From the NCBI GenBank assembly GCA_937872925.1, contig CALMUT010000148.1:1-64000 (forward strand): DNA of 64,000 nucleotides. Reading direction: 5' to 3'. Below the pieces are notes generated by a model, which searched no databases, was not told where the DNA came from, and saw only the letters and a list, made by a program, of their open reading frames with translations. A program made the position numbers and the translations under genes. The DNA is from an uncultured Myxococcales bacterium. Its GTDB lineage: Bacteria; Myxococcota_A; Polyangia; Polyangiales; Polyangiaceae. Positions 53,794 to 62,407 of this stretch are shown piece after piece. Numbering within the stretch: position 1 is the first letter of the stretch; each line of letters opens with the position of its first letter.

Positions 53794-55251
53794 ATGCGAG
53801 CTCAGATCCCAGTCCACGGCGTAGGTAAAGACCAGCTTCTCGACACGATGCGCGGCTACCGCGAGGGTGACGCGGACTGGAAGCGCGGACGGACCTGGAG
53901 CCTGGTCTACTACGCCGGCGACCAGCACCACGAGCTGCTGCGCGAGGCGCACGCGTTGTACTTCGCGGAAAACGCCCTCAACCCCATGGCCTTCAAGAGC
54001 TTGAAGCGCATGGAGGCCGAAGTGGTGCAGATGTCGGCTGGTTTACTGAACGCACCCGAACAGGCTGTCGGCACCATGACCAGTGGCGGAACTGAGTCGA
54101 TCTTGATGGCCGTGAAGGCAGCGAGAGATCGCGCTCGTCAGAAGAAGCCGTGGCTCGGTGCTCCGGAGATCGTCGCGCCCCGGAGCATTCACGTCGCCTT
54201 CGAAAAGGCGGCGCACTATTTCGGTCTCAAGATCCGCTACGCAGAGTTGGGCCCCGAAATGCGTGCGGACGTTTCCGCAATGAAGAAGCTGATCAGTCGC
54301 AACACGGTGCTGATCGCCGCATCAGCGCCTCAGTACCCGCACGGGGTCGTCGACCCGATCCCGGAGATCGCCGCGCTCGCCAAGAAGCGCCGTATCCCCA
54401 TGCACGTGGACGCCTGCGTGGGCGGCTTCCTGCTGCCGTGGGTGGAGCGTCTGGGGAGACCGTTGCCGGCCTTCGACTTCCGGGTTCCCGGCGTGACGAG
54501 TATGAGCGCCGACCTGCACAAATACGGCTTCGCTGCCAAGGGAGCTATCGTGCTCGTGTACCGAGACATGTCGTATCTGCGTCACCAGTTCTTCATCGCG
54601 ACGGAGTTTCCCGGGGGCGTGTACGCCTCCCCAAGCATGCCCGGAACCCGACCCGGTGGTCCCATCGCCGCCGCCTGGGCCGCGCTTCGAGCCATGGGAG
54701 AGGACGGCTACTTGGATCATACCCGGCGCGCCCTGGAGGCGACGGACAAGCTTGCAGCCGGCATCGCTGACGTCCCGGAGCTGTGTCTCGTTGCGCCTCC
54801 GGATGCGACCCTGGTTGCCTGGGCGACCCGGGACCCGCGCCTCGATCAATACACCGTGGCGGACCAAATAGACGACATGGGCTGGAGCACGGATCGGCAA
54901 CACAAGCCGCCGAGCATTCACTGCACGGTGACCAGCAACCACCTTGACGTGATTGACGACTACCTCGCCGATGTGCGGCGTGCGGTTGCCCACGTCGCAT
55001 CCCACCCGGAGGAGTCGAGTCGAGGCAATGCAGCCATGTACGGCATGATGGCGAAAATCCCGTTTCGGGGCATGGTGCGCCAAGGGGTGCAGAAGGTCAT
55101 GGAACAGATGTACGGTCCGGACGCCACCTCAGACTTGGAAGCGGCCACGGCCGACAGCGGACTCATCGGCAGGGTCATGAACAAGTACGGGCCGACGCTC
55201 AATACTTGGTTGGATCGTCTGCAGCGCCCCAAAGGCGGACCTCCGGCCTGA
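53794..55251 (+). CDS. Sphingosine-1-phosphate-lyase-like PLP enzyme
   Basis: The 485-residue protein is a group II PLP-dependent decarboxylase/lyase close in pattern to sphingosine-1-phosphate lyase, which splits S1P into hexadecenal and phosphoethanolamine. Features are LNPMAFKSLKRMEAEVVQM, GTMTSGGTESILMAVKAARD, HVDACVGGFLLPWVE (Asp of the PLP ring) and the Schiff-base Lys in MSADLHKYGFAAKG. Unlike the eukaryotic enzyme it has no N-terminal membrane anchor. Related amino-acid decarboxylases share these motifs, so the substrate is not certain. ATG 53794 follows xth by 49 bases; a same-frame upstream extension lies inside xth and is not coding. Confidence 0.85.
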   Translation: MRAQIPVHGVGKDQLLDTMRGYREGDADWKRGRTWSLVYYAGDQHHELLREAHALYFAENALNPMAFKSLKRMEAEVVQMSAGLLNAPEQAVGTMTSGGTESILMAVKAARDRARQKKPWLGAPEIVAPRSIHVAFEKAAHYFGLKIRYAELGPEMRADVSAMKKLISRNTVLIAASAPQYPHGVVDPIPEIAALAKKRRIPMHVDACVGGFLLPWVERLGRPLPAFDFRVPGVTSMSADLHKYGFAAKGAIVLVYRDMSYLRHQFFIATEFPGGVYASPSMPGTRPGGPIAAAWAALRAMGEDGYLDHTRRALEATDKLAAGIADVPELCLVAPPDATLVAWATRDPRLDQYTVADQIDDMGWSTDRQHKPPSIHCTVTSNHLDVIDDYLADVRRAVAHVASHPEESSRGNAAMYGMMAKIPFRGMVRQGVQKVMEQMYGPDATSDLEAATADSGLIGRVMNKYGPTLNTWLDRLQRPKGGPPA

Positions 55252-55294
55252 TCGGGTTACGGCCCCGGAGCTGGCGTGGTACTTGATCTATGTC

Positions 55295-58200
55295 ATGCCG
55301 AGGGGCGCCGGAAACTCCGACGGATTGCAGGCACTGGATCTGGCCGCGGAGACCCAGGTCGCCACGGGGTCCGCCGTCATCGCGCGCAGCAGCGACGTGG
55401 TGCCCGCGGGGCGCGCTTCCCAGGACGCTCCGGCGCAGCTCGGCGACTACCAGGTGCTGGAGATCATCGGCGTCGGCGGCATGGGTGTGGTCCATCGCGG
55501 GCAGCACCTAGAGACGCAGCAGTTCGTTGCGCTGAAGACCGTCAAAGTGGAGCGGCCGTCCCTTGCGGATCGGTTGCGGAGGGAAATCGGCGCGCTGGGC
55601 CGCGTCAATCATCCGGGTGTGATTCGAGTGCTTGCGGAAGGCATGCACGCTGGATGCCCGTGGTACGCCATGGAGCTTCTGGGGGAGACGCTACGCGATG
55701 TGCTCGATGACATCTGGGCTGGCCACCTCGCGGCACTGGCCGAGGACGTGCCGCGCCATTCGGAGCCCACCCTGCGCGGAGCTGCCCTGACGGCAGCGCG
55801 TCAACAACAGCGTTCCCAAGCGGTGGAGCAGCTCCGGCCCGCCGCGGGAGGCGCACTCCCGCGGATACTCGGCCTCGCGGTCGAAGTGTGTGATGCGCTG
55901 GCTTTCTTGCACGGCGAGGGCATCGTTCACCGGGACCTCAAACCGAGCAACGTCCTGATCCGTCCCAGCGGCCATCCCGTGATCTCGGACTTCGGACTGG
56001 CTGGGAGCTTCGCCGCAAGACTTGGACGAGAAGTGCTGGAGCTCGACGACGGCGTCGCTGGCAGCGCGCCCTATATGTCCCCGGAGCAGATCCGCGGGGA
56101 ACTCGTCGACGCGCGTTCGGACCTGTATGCGTTCGGCTGCTTGCTGTACGAGATGGTCACGGGTCAGGTCCCGTTCAGCGGCAAGAGCCCGGGGGCGATC
56201 TGCTCACTGCACTTGGATGCGGCCTGCGTCCCCGCCTCGGCGCGGGTGGAGGGTGTGCCGGCAACCCTAGATGCACTCGTCGCATCGCTGCTTGAGAAGT
56301 CGCCCCAAAAGCGCATTGGGCACGCCAGCGACGTGGCGCTGTCTTTGCGTGAAGTGATGGGCGAACTCGGACTTGAAGTGCCTGAAGTGCGCGGCGGCCC
56401 GCCACGTCCGTATCTGTACCGTCCGGAGCTGAGTGGCCGACAAGAGCTGATTTCGCGTTTCGAAAACACCGCCGTCGAAGCCGTGCTTGGGCGTGGGGGC
56501 GTACTGCCCGTCGTGGGCGAAAGCGGCGCCGGCAAGACCCGCGTGCTGCTCGAATTTGCTCGTCGCGCAAACGCCATGGGCATGACGGTGATTGGAAGCG
56601 AGTGTGCGGCGGTCATCGCGGAACAGCGACGCGGGGGCCAGGCCGCTCCGCTCACACCGCTGCGACCGTTCTTGGGCTTCATCGTTGACCAGGTTCGGCA
56701 GACGAAGGATCCCGCCCTCACTGCGTTCGTGGAGCGTCGCGGCGCGGTGTTGCGTCGCTACGAGCCGAGATTCTACGAGCTAGAGGGCGTACGGCGCTTG
56801 CCCGCGGCTCCAGCCCTGGCCGCTGAAGCGGAGCGCGGAAGGGTGTTTGCGGCTCTGCGTGAAGGCTTCGTGGAGGTCAGCAAACAGCGATCGGTGCTGC
56901 TCGTGATCGACGACTTGCAGTGGGCAGATGAGCTCAGCCTGGGCATGCTCTCCGCCACGGGCGCGGACTTCTTCGCGCGTATCCCGGTATTGGTTGTCAC
57001 CGCCTACCGTGCAGAAGAGACGAGCGACGAGCTCTCTCTGGCTCTGCGCCAGTTTGCCAAAGACGAAATGGCCGTGGGCCGCCTGGATGATTCGAGCGTC
57101 AGCCAAATGGTTTCCGACATGCTCGGGACCCCGGAGACGAAGGGACGATTCGCCCACTCGCTGACTCAGGTATCCGAGGGCAATCCCTTTTTCGTTGCCG
57201 AGTATCTACGCGCTGCGGTTGCGGAGGGCTTGGTCTATCGCCAGCGCTCTGGGGCCTGGCAGGTGACTGACGCCGAGCGCGACTTGGAGAACGCACTTGG
57301 TTTGCCGCACAGCCTGCGTGACTTGGTCGAACGGCGCATCGCCGCGCTCAGCCCCGAGAGTCTGCGAGTTGCGCGAGCCATCGCGGTCCTCGGGCGAGAA
57401 GCGTCGCTGCGCGTGTTGTCCGAGGTGCTCGAGTCGGAGCCCGAGGATCTGTCGGAGTCCGTACACCACCTCGCGCAGCGCCAGGTGCTAACCGAAGATA
57501 CCCCCGGTGTTTTGCGCTTCGTGCACGATCAGTTGCGGGAAGTGGTCTACGCCAAGACCAGGCCCGGTGAGCGCTCGGCGCTGCACGGGCGTGTGGCCGG
57601 CGTCATTGAGCGTCGTTTCAGAAATACGCCCAACTTTGCCGGGTGGTATGCGCCGTTGGCCGCGCATTTCGAGCAGGCAGGGCGTGGGGCCGAAGCTGGG
57701 GAGTATTTTGAGCGTGCGGGCGCTCACGCACTGCGCGTGGGCGCGCCGAAGGACGCGATATTCAGCGTCACGCGCGCCGTGGCGCTGGCGAGCGAACTGC
57801 CGGCCCAAGCTCGCGGCATTCGAGCGCGCCGTCTTCGCATTCTAGGTGACGCTCAGTACGCCCTCGGCAACCTGCACGAGGCAACGCAGCAGTATCTATC
57901 CGTGCTCGAGCAACTGGGCGAGCCCGCTCCGCGCAATCTTCGGGGTTGGGTCGGCCTGCTTTCGCGAACTTCATTGCAGGAGCTGGGCGCGGCAGTGCGC
58001 ATGCGTGCGGTGGGACGGCGCACGCGGCCCAGGAAGGAGCTTGCCGAAGCTGCCATGGCCGCCCAGCGTATCGCTGAGCGCTATTACTTTACGAACGACG
58101 CGTTCCGAATCGTCACTGCATCGCTCCAAGCTGCGCACTTGGCACGCCGCTCGGAAACGGCCCTGTCGCGCCCGCACTTCCAGCTGGGCATCGCTGCAGG

Positions 58201-59152
58201 GGTCGGTGGGCTCACTGGGATAGCAGAACGATGTTTCTCCGCGGGGCGGGCTAGCGCACGGGAGTCCGGAGACGACTATGGACGCATCATGGGCGCGTAT
58301 ACGGAAATCGCGTACCTGTCGGGTCGGGCGCAGTGGCAGCGTGTATGGCAGGTCGGAGCTGAGGTGCTGCCTGTGGCAGAAAACCTGGGCGACCCTCACG
58401 AGCTCGATCTGTTGAATACCGTGCTGGCCAACGCCGCTGCGTTTACCGGTGACTTCCATCGCAGCGCGGAAGATTTTCTCCAGATCCGGGATCGTGCCCG
58501 CGCTCGCGGCAACCCGGTGCACGAAGCGTGGGGCTTGTATGCACGCGCCGCAGCCCTGATCGCCCTTGGTTCCCACAGCCGGGCCGTTGGCGATCTCGAG
58601 GACGCTCTCGAATTGCTGCGCGGTCGCTCGGACGTCGCCAGTGAGATCATCAGCTACGGCCTCTTGGCACAAGCCAGATTCAGGAGCGGACAATACGAAG
58701 GCGCCAAGGCCGCCGCGGACGATGCCGCACAGCGGATCCATAGCCGCATGCCAGCGGTGTACTCCACCTTGCACGGGTTCCACAGGGCGGCGGAGGTGTA
58801 CTTGCGACTGTGGCAGCACAGTCGACGCAGCGACACCAAGTTGCAGCAAGAGGGCTTGCGCTGCTTGCGTAAGCTGCGCCTGTTCGCGCGACTGATGCCC
58901 TTTGGCACGTCCGCTGCCCTGCAAACCCGCGCTCTGGTTTGTGGGCCAGCCCCGGCCGCGCGACTGCTCCAGCGCGCCGCGGACGCAGCGCGCGGATCTG
59001 GGATGCCCTACTACGAGGCGACTGCATTGCTGGATCTGTCTCGGGTGAGCCTAGACGCCGAGCAACGACGTCGCAGCCGCGACGCCGCGCACGCGCTTTT
59101 TCTGCGCATGGGCTGCGACTACGACGCTGGTCTGTGTCGCGCCGAAGCTTGA
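55295..59152 (+). CDS. Ser/Thr protein kinase fused to AAA-type ATPase and TPR region
   Basis: This 1285-residue protein has three parts. The kinase domain (about 50-350) has GVGGMGVVHRGQH, the Lys in VALKTV, HRDLKPSNVLI, SDFGLAG and APYMSPEQ, with a 50-residue insertion (about 140-190) before the catalytic loop. An ATPase module (from about 380) has Walker A GESGAGKT (about 408-415) and Walker B VLLVIDD (about 534-540). The remainder is helical, with TPR-like segments to the C-terminus. Such STK-AAA-TPR proteins resemble regulators that signal into transcription or assembly. I chose ATG 55295; TTG 55283 is an alternative. The gene stops 24 bases before the decarboxylase-like gene and may be its regulator. 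Confidence 0.9.
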   Translation: MPRGAGNSDGLQALDLAAETQVATGSAVIARSSDVVPAGRASQDAPAQLGDYQVLEIIGVGGMGVVHRGQHLETQQFVALKTVKVERPSLADRLRREIGALGRVNHPGVIRVLAEGMHAGCPWYAMELLGETLRDVLDDIWAGHLAALAEDVPRHSEPTLRGAALTAARQQQRSQAVEQLRPAAGGALPRILGLAVEVCDALAFLHGEGIVHRDLKPSNVLIRPSGHPVISDFGLAGSFAARLGREVLELDDGVAGSAPYMSPEQIRGELVDARSDLYAFGCLLYEMVTGQVPFSGKSPGAICSLHLDAACVPASARVEGVPATLDALVASLLEKSPQKRIGHASDVALSLREVMGELGLEVPEVRGGPPRPYLYRPELSGRQELISRFENTAVEAVLGRGGVLPVVGESGAGKTRVLLEFARRANAMGMTVIGSECAAVIAEQRRGGQAAPLTPLRPFLGFIVDQVRQTKDPALTAFVERRGAVLRRYEPRFYELEGVRRLPAAPALAAEAERGRVFAALREGFVEVSKQRSVLLVIDDLQWADELSLGMLSATGADFFARIPVLVVTAYRAEETSDELSLALRQFAKDEMAVGRLDDSSVSQMVSDMLGTPETKGRFAHSLTQVSEGNPFFVAEYLRAAVAEGLVYRQRSGAWQVTDAERDLENALGLPHSLRDLVERRIAALSPESLRVARAIAVLGREASLRVLSEVLESEPEDLSESVHHLAQRQVLTEDTPGVLRFVHDQLREVVYAKTRPGERSALHGRVAGVIERRFRNTPNFAGWYAPLAAHFEQAGRGAEAGEYFERAGAHALRVGAPKDAIFSVTRAVALASELPAQARGIRARRLRILGDAQYALGNLHEATQQYLSVLEQLGEPAPRNLRGWVGLLSRTSLQELGAAVRMRAVGRRTRPRKELAEAAMAAQRIAERYYFTNDAFRIVTASLQAAHLARRSETALSRPHFQLGIAAGVGGLTGIAERCFSAGRASARESGDDYGRIMGAYTEIAYLSGRAQWQRVWQVGAEVLPVAENLGDPHELDLLNTVLANAAAFTGDFHRSAEDFLQIRDRARARGNPVHEAWGLYARAAALIALGSHSRAVGDLEDALELLRGRSDVASEIISYGLLAQARFRSGQYEGAKAAADDAAQRIHSRMPAVYSTLHGFHRAAEVYLRLWQHSRRSDTKLQQEGLRCLRKLRLFARLMPFGTSAALQTRALVCGPAPAARLLQRAADAARGSGMPYYEATALLDLSRVSLDAEQRRRSRDAAHALFLRMGCDYDAGLCRAEA

Positions 59153-59176
59153 TCAACGAAACACAAGGGTAGAGCC

Positions 59177-60169
59177 ATGAGCGAAACGGAACTTGCGGGC
59201 TATGTGACGCGGGGTGGCGTACAGACCTTCGCGCCGCCGATTCTTGCGAAAGGCACGCGCATGACCAGCCTTGCCCTGGAGGCGGACCCAGCGGCGTTGC
59301 AGCGCATCGTCGACCAGTTCCTCAACGGTCCGGTGGCGGCGCAGTCCAACCAGCGCTTCTTTGCACTAGGCAATGTAGTTTTTCTGGCGTACGCGCCGAT
59401 GGACCACATCAGTGTGACCGACCCCATCGATCGCAACAAAGGCTTCATGCGGGAAACGGACGTGGCGATCTGGATGCCGCTGGTCGGCGGCAAGCGCGTG
59501 GCTGGCGTGTTCGTACCGACATCTGTGTATTGGTTCATGCCCTATGTGTGGGTGGACGTGCCCGCGGCAATGACCACGGGCCGCGAAGTCTTTGGATTTC
59601 CCAAAGAGATGGCCTGGGTACAGGGCAAGGGCGCGGGCGCGGATGGCCGCACCTTCTCGCTCTCGACGCTGGTGCTGCCCAGCTACACGCCGGAAACCGA
59701 GCTGCTGGAAAAGCCGCTTTTTTCCGTCGAAAGGCGTTCGGACACGGAGCCCGGTCTGCAGCAGACATGGACCGAGGCCAAAGATGCCTTCGAGGCGGTC
59801 GCGGGCTGGCTGCACGCTGAGAAAGGGCAGATCTAAGCGACGTCCCTTGGCTTTTGGCTCAACCTCTCCGAACACTTCTTGCGCGCAGAGGTGCCAATGA
59901 TCTTCCTCAAGGAGTTCCGTGACGCCGCGCAGCCGCATCGCGCGTGCTACCAGCGCGTCGTTACGGCGCCCTGCGTCGTCAAAGGCTTTCGCGGCGGCTA
60001 TCCTCTGCTTGGCGACTACGCGGTCACGCTATTCGACTACGCCAGTCACCCCATCGCCAAAGATTTCGGCTTCGGCTCGCCGTCGGACGGCAAGCTGATA
60101 TTGTCGAGCCGCTTTGGGTTCTATGTAGATTTCGACTTCGAGCTGGGGCTCGGGAGTACGGAGCCGTGA
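59177..60169 (+). pseudogene. Acetoacetate-decarboxylase-family gene broken by an in-frame TAA
   Basis: The first 219 codons (59177-59836) encode the N-terminal part of an acetoacetate-decarboxylase-fold protein (ending HAEKGQI), with the family-like FVPTSVYWFMPYVWVDVP and REVFGFPKEMAWVQG. Codon 220 is TAA at 59834-59836. The same frame continues without shift to a TGA at 60169 and encodes what looks like the rest of the protein (GFWLNLSEHFL, FLKEFRDAAQPHRACYQRVV, LFDYASHPIAKDFGF). Together that is a normal length of about 330 residues. Either the gene is newly inactivated, or this is a sequencing error, or the stop is read through. The downstream FAD gene is coupled to its last codons (GTGA overlap), showing it was one gene. 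The catalytic Lys was not located with certainty. Confidence 0.85.
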
Positions 60170-62403
60170 AGAAGATCGCTATTCTTGGCGGCGGGCTGGG
60201 CAGCATGACTGCGGCCTTCTGGCTCACAGAAAAGCCCGGGTGGCAGAACGACTACGAGATCACCGTTTACCAGCTGGGTTGGCGCCTCGGCGGGAAAGGA
60301 GCCAGTGGGCGCGACACGCGACCCGGATACGGGCATCGCATCTTGGAACATGGCCTCCACATCTGGCTGGGGTTCTACGACAACGCCTTCTTCACCATGC
60401 GCCAGATGCAGGCCGGCTTGGCCGCGTTGCCGGCGCCCCCGGTGCAGACCTTCAGCAGCATCGACACGGCCTTCACCCCCCAGAGTCTGGTCACGCTGCA
60501 AGAGCGTTTCGAAGACAAGTGGGTCGGGTGGCCGCTGCTTTTTCCTCCGAATCTGGACACGCCGGGTAAGAACCAGGGCCACGCATCCCTTGGAGACCTG
60601 CTTTCGGAGGCACTGGGTTGGCTCCGCAACCTGCACGATGACTTCTTCGTTGAACTTGGTGGATCTCCTCTGGAAACCCAGCGTCACCAGGAACACCCGG
60701 TCATTGCCGAACTGGCGCACTTGGCGCAGAGAGTGGGCCAGCCGGTCGAGGGCGCGGCTGGCAGCGGGCACTCGCTGTTGTCGTGGGTGCACGCTCTCAT
60801 GCCGGATTTGACTCGACTGGCGTCGGCTGAACTCAGCCTCGCGCACGGCGTCATTGCCCGGGCACTCGCCCTCGCACGCGACGCCGCGCAGGCTGCGCTG
60901 GGGGGCCTTGCGGCTACGGATTTGCCCGCACGGCGTTTCCTGACGGTGTTGGACCTGGGCTGCAGCACGGTCGTGGGTGTCCTGCGCGACGAGCTCTTGA
61001 CCAAGGGCTTCGAGTCCGCAGATAGCGAAGACTTTCGCATCTGGCTGCTCCGACATGGCGCGCAACCGACCACGGTGGAATCGGCGCCCGTGGAGGTCAT
61101 CTATGACTTGGTCTTCGGGTTCCGCGACGGTGACACGCAGGCACACGATTTTGCTGCTGGGACCTGTGTTCGCGGTCTGCTGCGCATGATCTTCGGCTAT
61201 CGAGGTCACTTGATGTTCAAGATGAATGCAGGGATGGGGGACGCAATCTTCACGCCTTTCTACGGCTTGCTGAAAGCGAGGGGAGTACGCTTCGAGTTCT
61301 TCACGCGCGTGCTTGGATTGGAACTCGACGCCAGCGACCCGAAGCAGATTGGTGCCGTGCGCGTGCAGCAGCAGGCTAGCGTGAAGCCGGAAGTCGCGGC
61401 GAGGGGTGGCTACAATCCGCTGGTACGGGTCCGGGATCTCGATTGCTGGCCCGCCCAGCCCGACTTCAGCCAGCTGGTCGAGGGAGAGGCACTGCAAACG
61501 GACCCGGACAATCCCGGGCAGCCCTACAACCTGGAATCCGCCTGGAGCCGTTGGCCCGGGGTCGGCGAGCGCAAGTTGCTCCGCGGCAGGCACTTTGACC
61601 TGGTCGTTCTGGGGATCAGTGTCGCAGCACTGCCGGAGCTGTGCGCTCCGCTGCTCGAGGGGAGTACGGATTGGCGCAAGATGGTGGAAACCGTACGCAC
61701 CACGCCCACCCAGAGCGCGCAGTTCTGGCTCACTCAGTCCGCAGCGGAGCTGGGTTGGGAGATCCCGGAGTTTGCGCTGCAGGCGGAACAGGATTGGCGT
61801 GCACAGCACGGGCGAGATCTCGGAGTGAGCGGGTTGACGGGCGCGTACGAGAACCCAACGAATACCTGGGCCGACATGAGTCACCTCTTGGCCGAGGAAG
61901 ATTGGACCGGCGAGCACGAACCGAAGAACGTCAGCTATCTCGTTGGCCCGCTGCGCGCACCGCCGACCTGGCCGAGCTATTCGGACCACGGTTATCCGGG
62001 GCGGGTGCTGGAGCAGCTGCGCCGAGATACCATCGAGTGGATCGATCAGAGCGCAGCTGCGCTGTTTCCCAAAGCGCGCACACCGAACTACCGCGGCGCG
62101 CTCGATCCAAAGTTCCTCCTAGATCCCACGTCTGGACGCGGCGCGGAGCGTTTCGGACAGTACTATCGCGCCAACATCGATCCGACAGAACGCTATGTGC
62201 TGTCTGTGGCCGGCAGCACCCAGGCGCGCATCCCCGGGCAGCGCAGCGGTTTCGAGAACCTCATCCTGGCGGGGGATTGGACCTACAATCGCGTATTGAA
62301 CGCCGGCTGTGTCGAAGCGACGGTTGCCTCCGGCATGGAAGCGGCGCAGTGCATCTGCGGATACCCGCAGCACATTGCGGGTGACAGCGATTCCGAGCGT
62401 TGA
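60166..62403 (+). CDS. Large FAD-dependent amine-oxidase/phytoene-desaturase-like oxidoreductase
   Basis: The 745-residue protein starts with an FAD-binding motif (KKIAILGGGLGSMTAAFWL) and YQLGWRLGGKGASG. It ends with the second FAD contact region (NLILAGDWTYNRVLNAGCVEATVASG), as in amine oxidases, phytoene desaturases and hydroxysqualene dehydroxylases. It is much longer than most of these because of a large central insertion (about 130-380). The substrate may be an isoprenoid or other lipid, but that is inference. The start is GTG 60166, which overlaps the TGA of the decarboxylase-family gene. It converges on the right-edge gene with 4 bases between stops. Confidence 0.85.
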   Translation: MKKIAILGGGLGSMTAAFWLTEKPGWQNDYEITVYQLGWRLGGKGASGRDTRPGYGHRILEHGLHIWLGFYDNAFFTMRQMQAGLAALPAPPVQTFSSIDTAFTPQSLVTLQERFEDKWVGWPLLFPPNLDTPGKNQGHASLGDLLSEALGWLRNLHDDFFVELGGSPLETQRHQEHPVIAELAHLAQRVGQPVEGAAGSGHSLLSWVHALMPDLTRLASAELSLAHGVIARALALARDAAQAALGGLAATDLPARRFLTVLDLGCSTVVGVLRDELLTKGFESADSEDFRIWLLRHGAQPTTVESAPVEVIYDLVFGFRDGDTQAHDFAAGTCVRGLLRMIFGYRGHLMFKMNAGMGDAIFTPFYGLLKARGVRFEFFTRVLGLELDASDPKQIGAVRVQQQASVKPEVAARGGYNPLVRVRDLDCWPAQPDFSQLVEGEALQTDPDNPGQPYNLESAWSRWPGVGERKLLRGRHFDLVVLGISVAALPELCAPLLEGSTDWRKMVETVRTTPTQSAQFWLTQSAAELGWEIPEFALQAEQDWRAQHGRDLGVSGLTGAYENPTNTWADMSHLLAEEDWTGEHEPKNVSYLVGPLRAPPTWPSYSDHGYPGRVLEQLRRDTIEWIDQSAAALFPKARTPNYRGALDPKFLLDPTSGRGAERFGQYYRANIDPTERYVLSVAGSTQARIPGQRSGFENLILAGDWTYNRVLNAGCVEATVASGMEAAQCICGYPQHIAGDSDSER

Positions 62404-62407
62404 AGGG

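Noticed and set aside
59879-60169. Treating the region after the TAA as a separate small gene
   Set aside because: It has no ribosome-binding site, begins in mid-domain at a TTG, and continues the preceding frame and fold.
60121-61989. Long open frame of about 620 codons on the minus strand opposite the FAD oxidoreductase
   Set aside because: It is a by-product of high GC codon use in the plus-strand gene; it has no family motifs and no ribosome-binding site.
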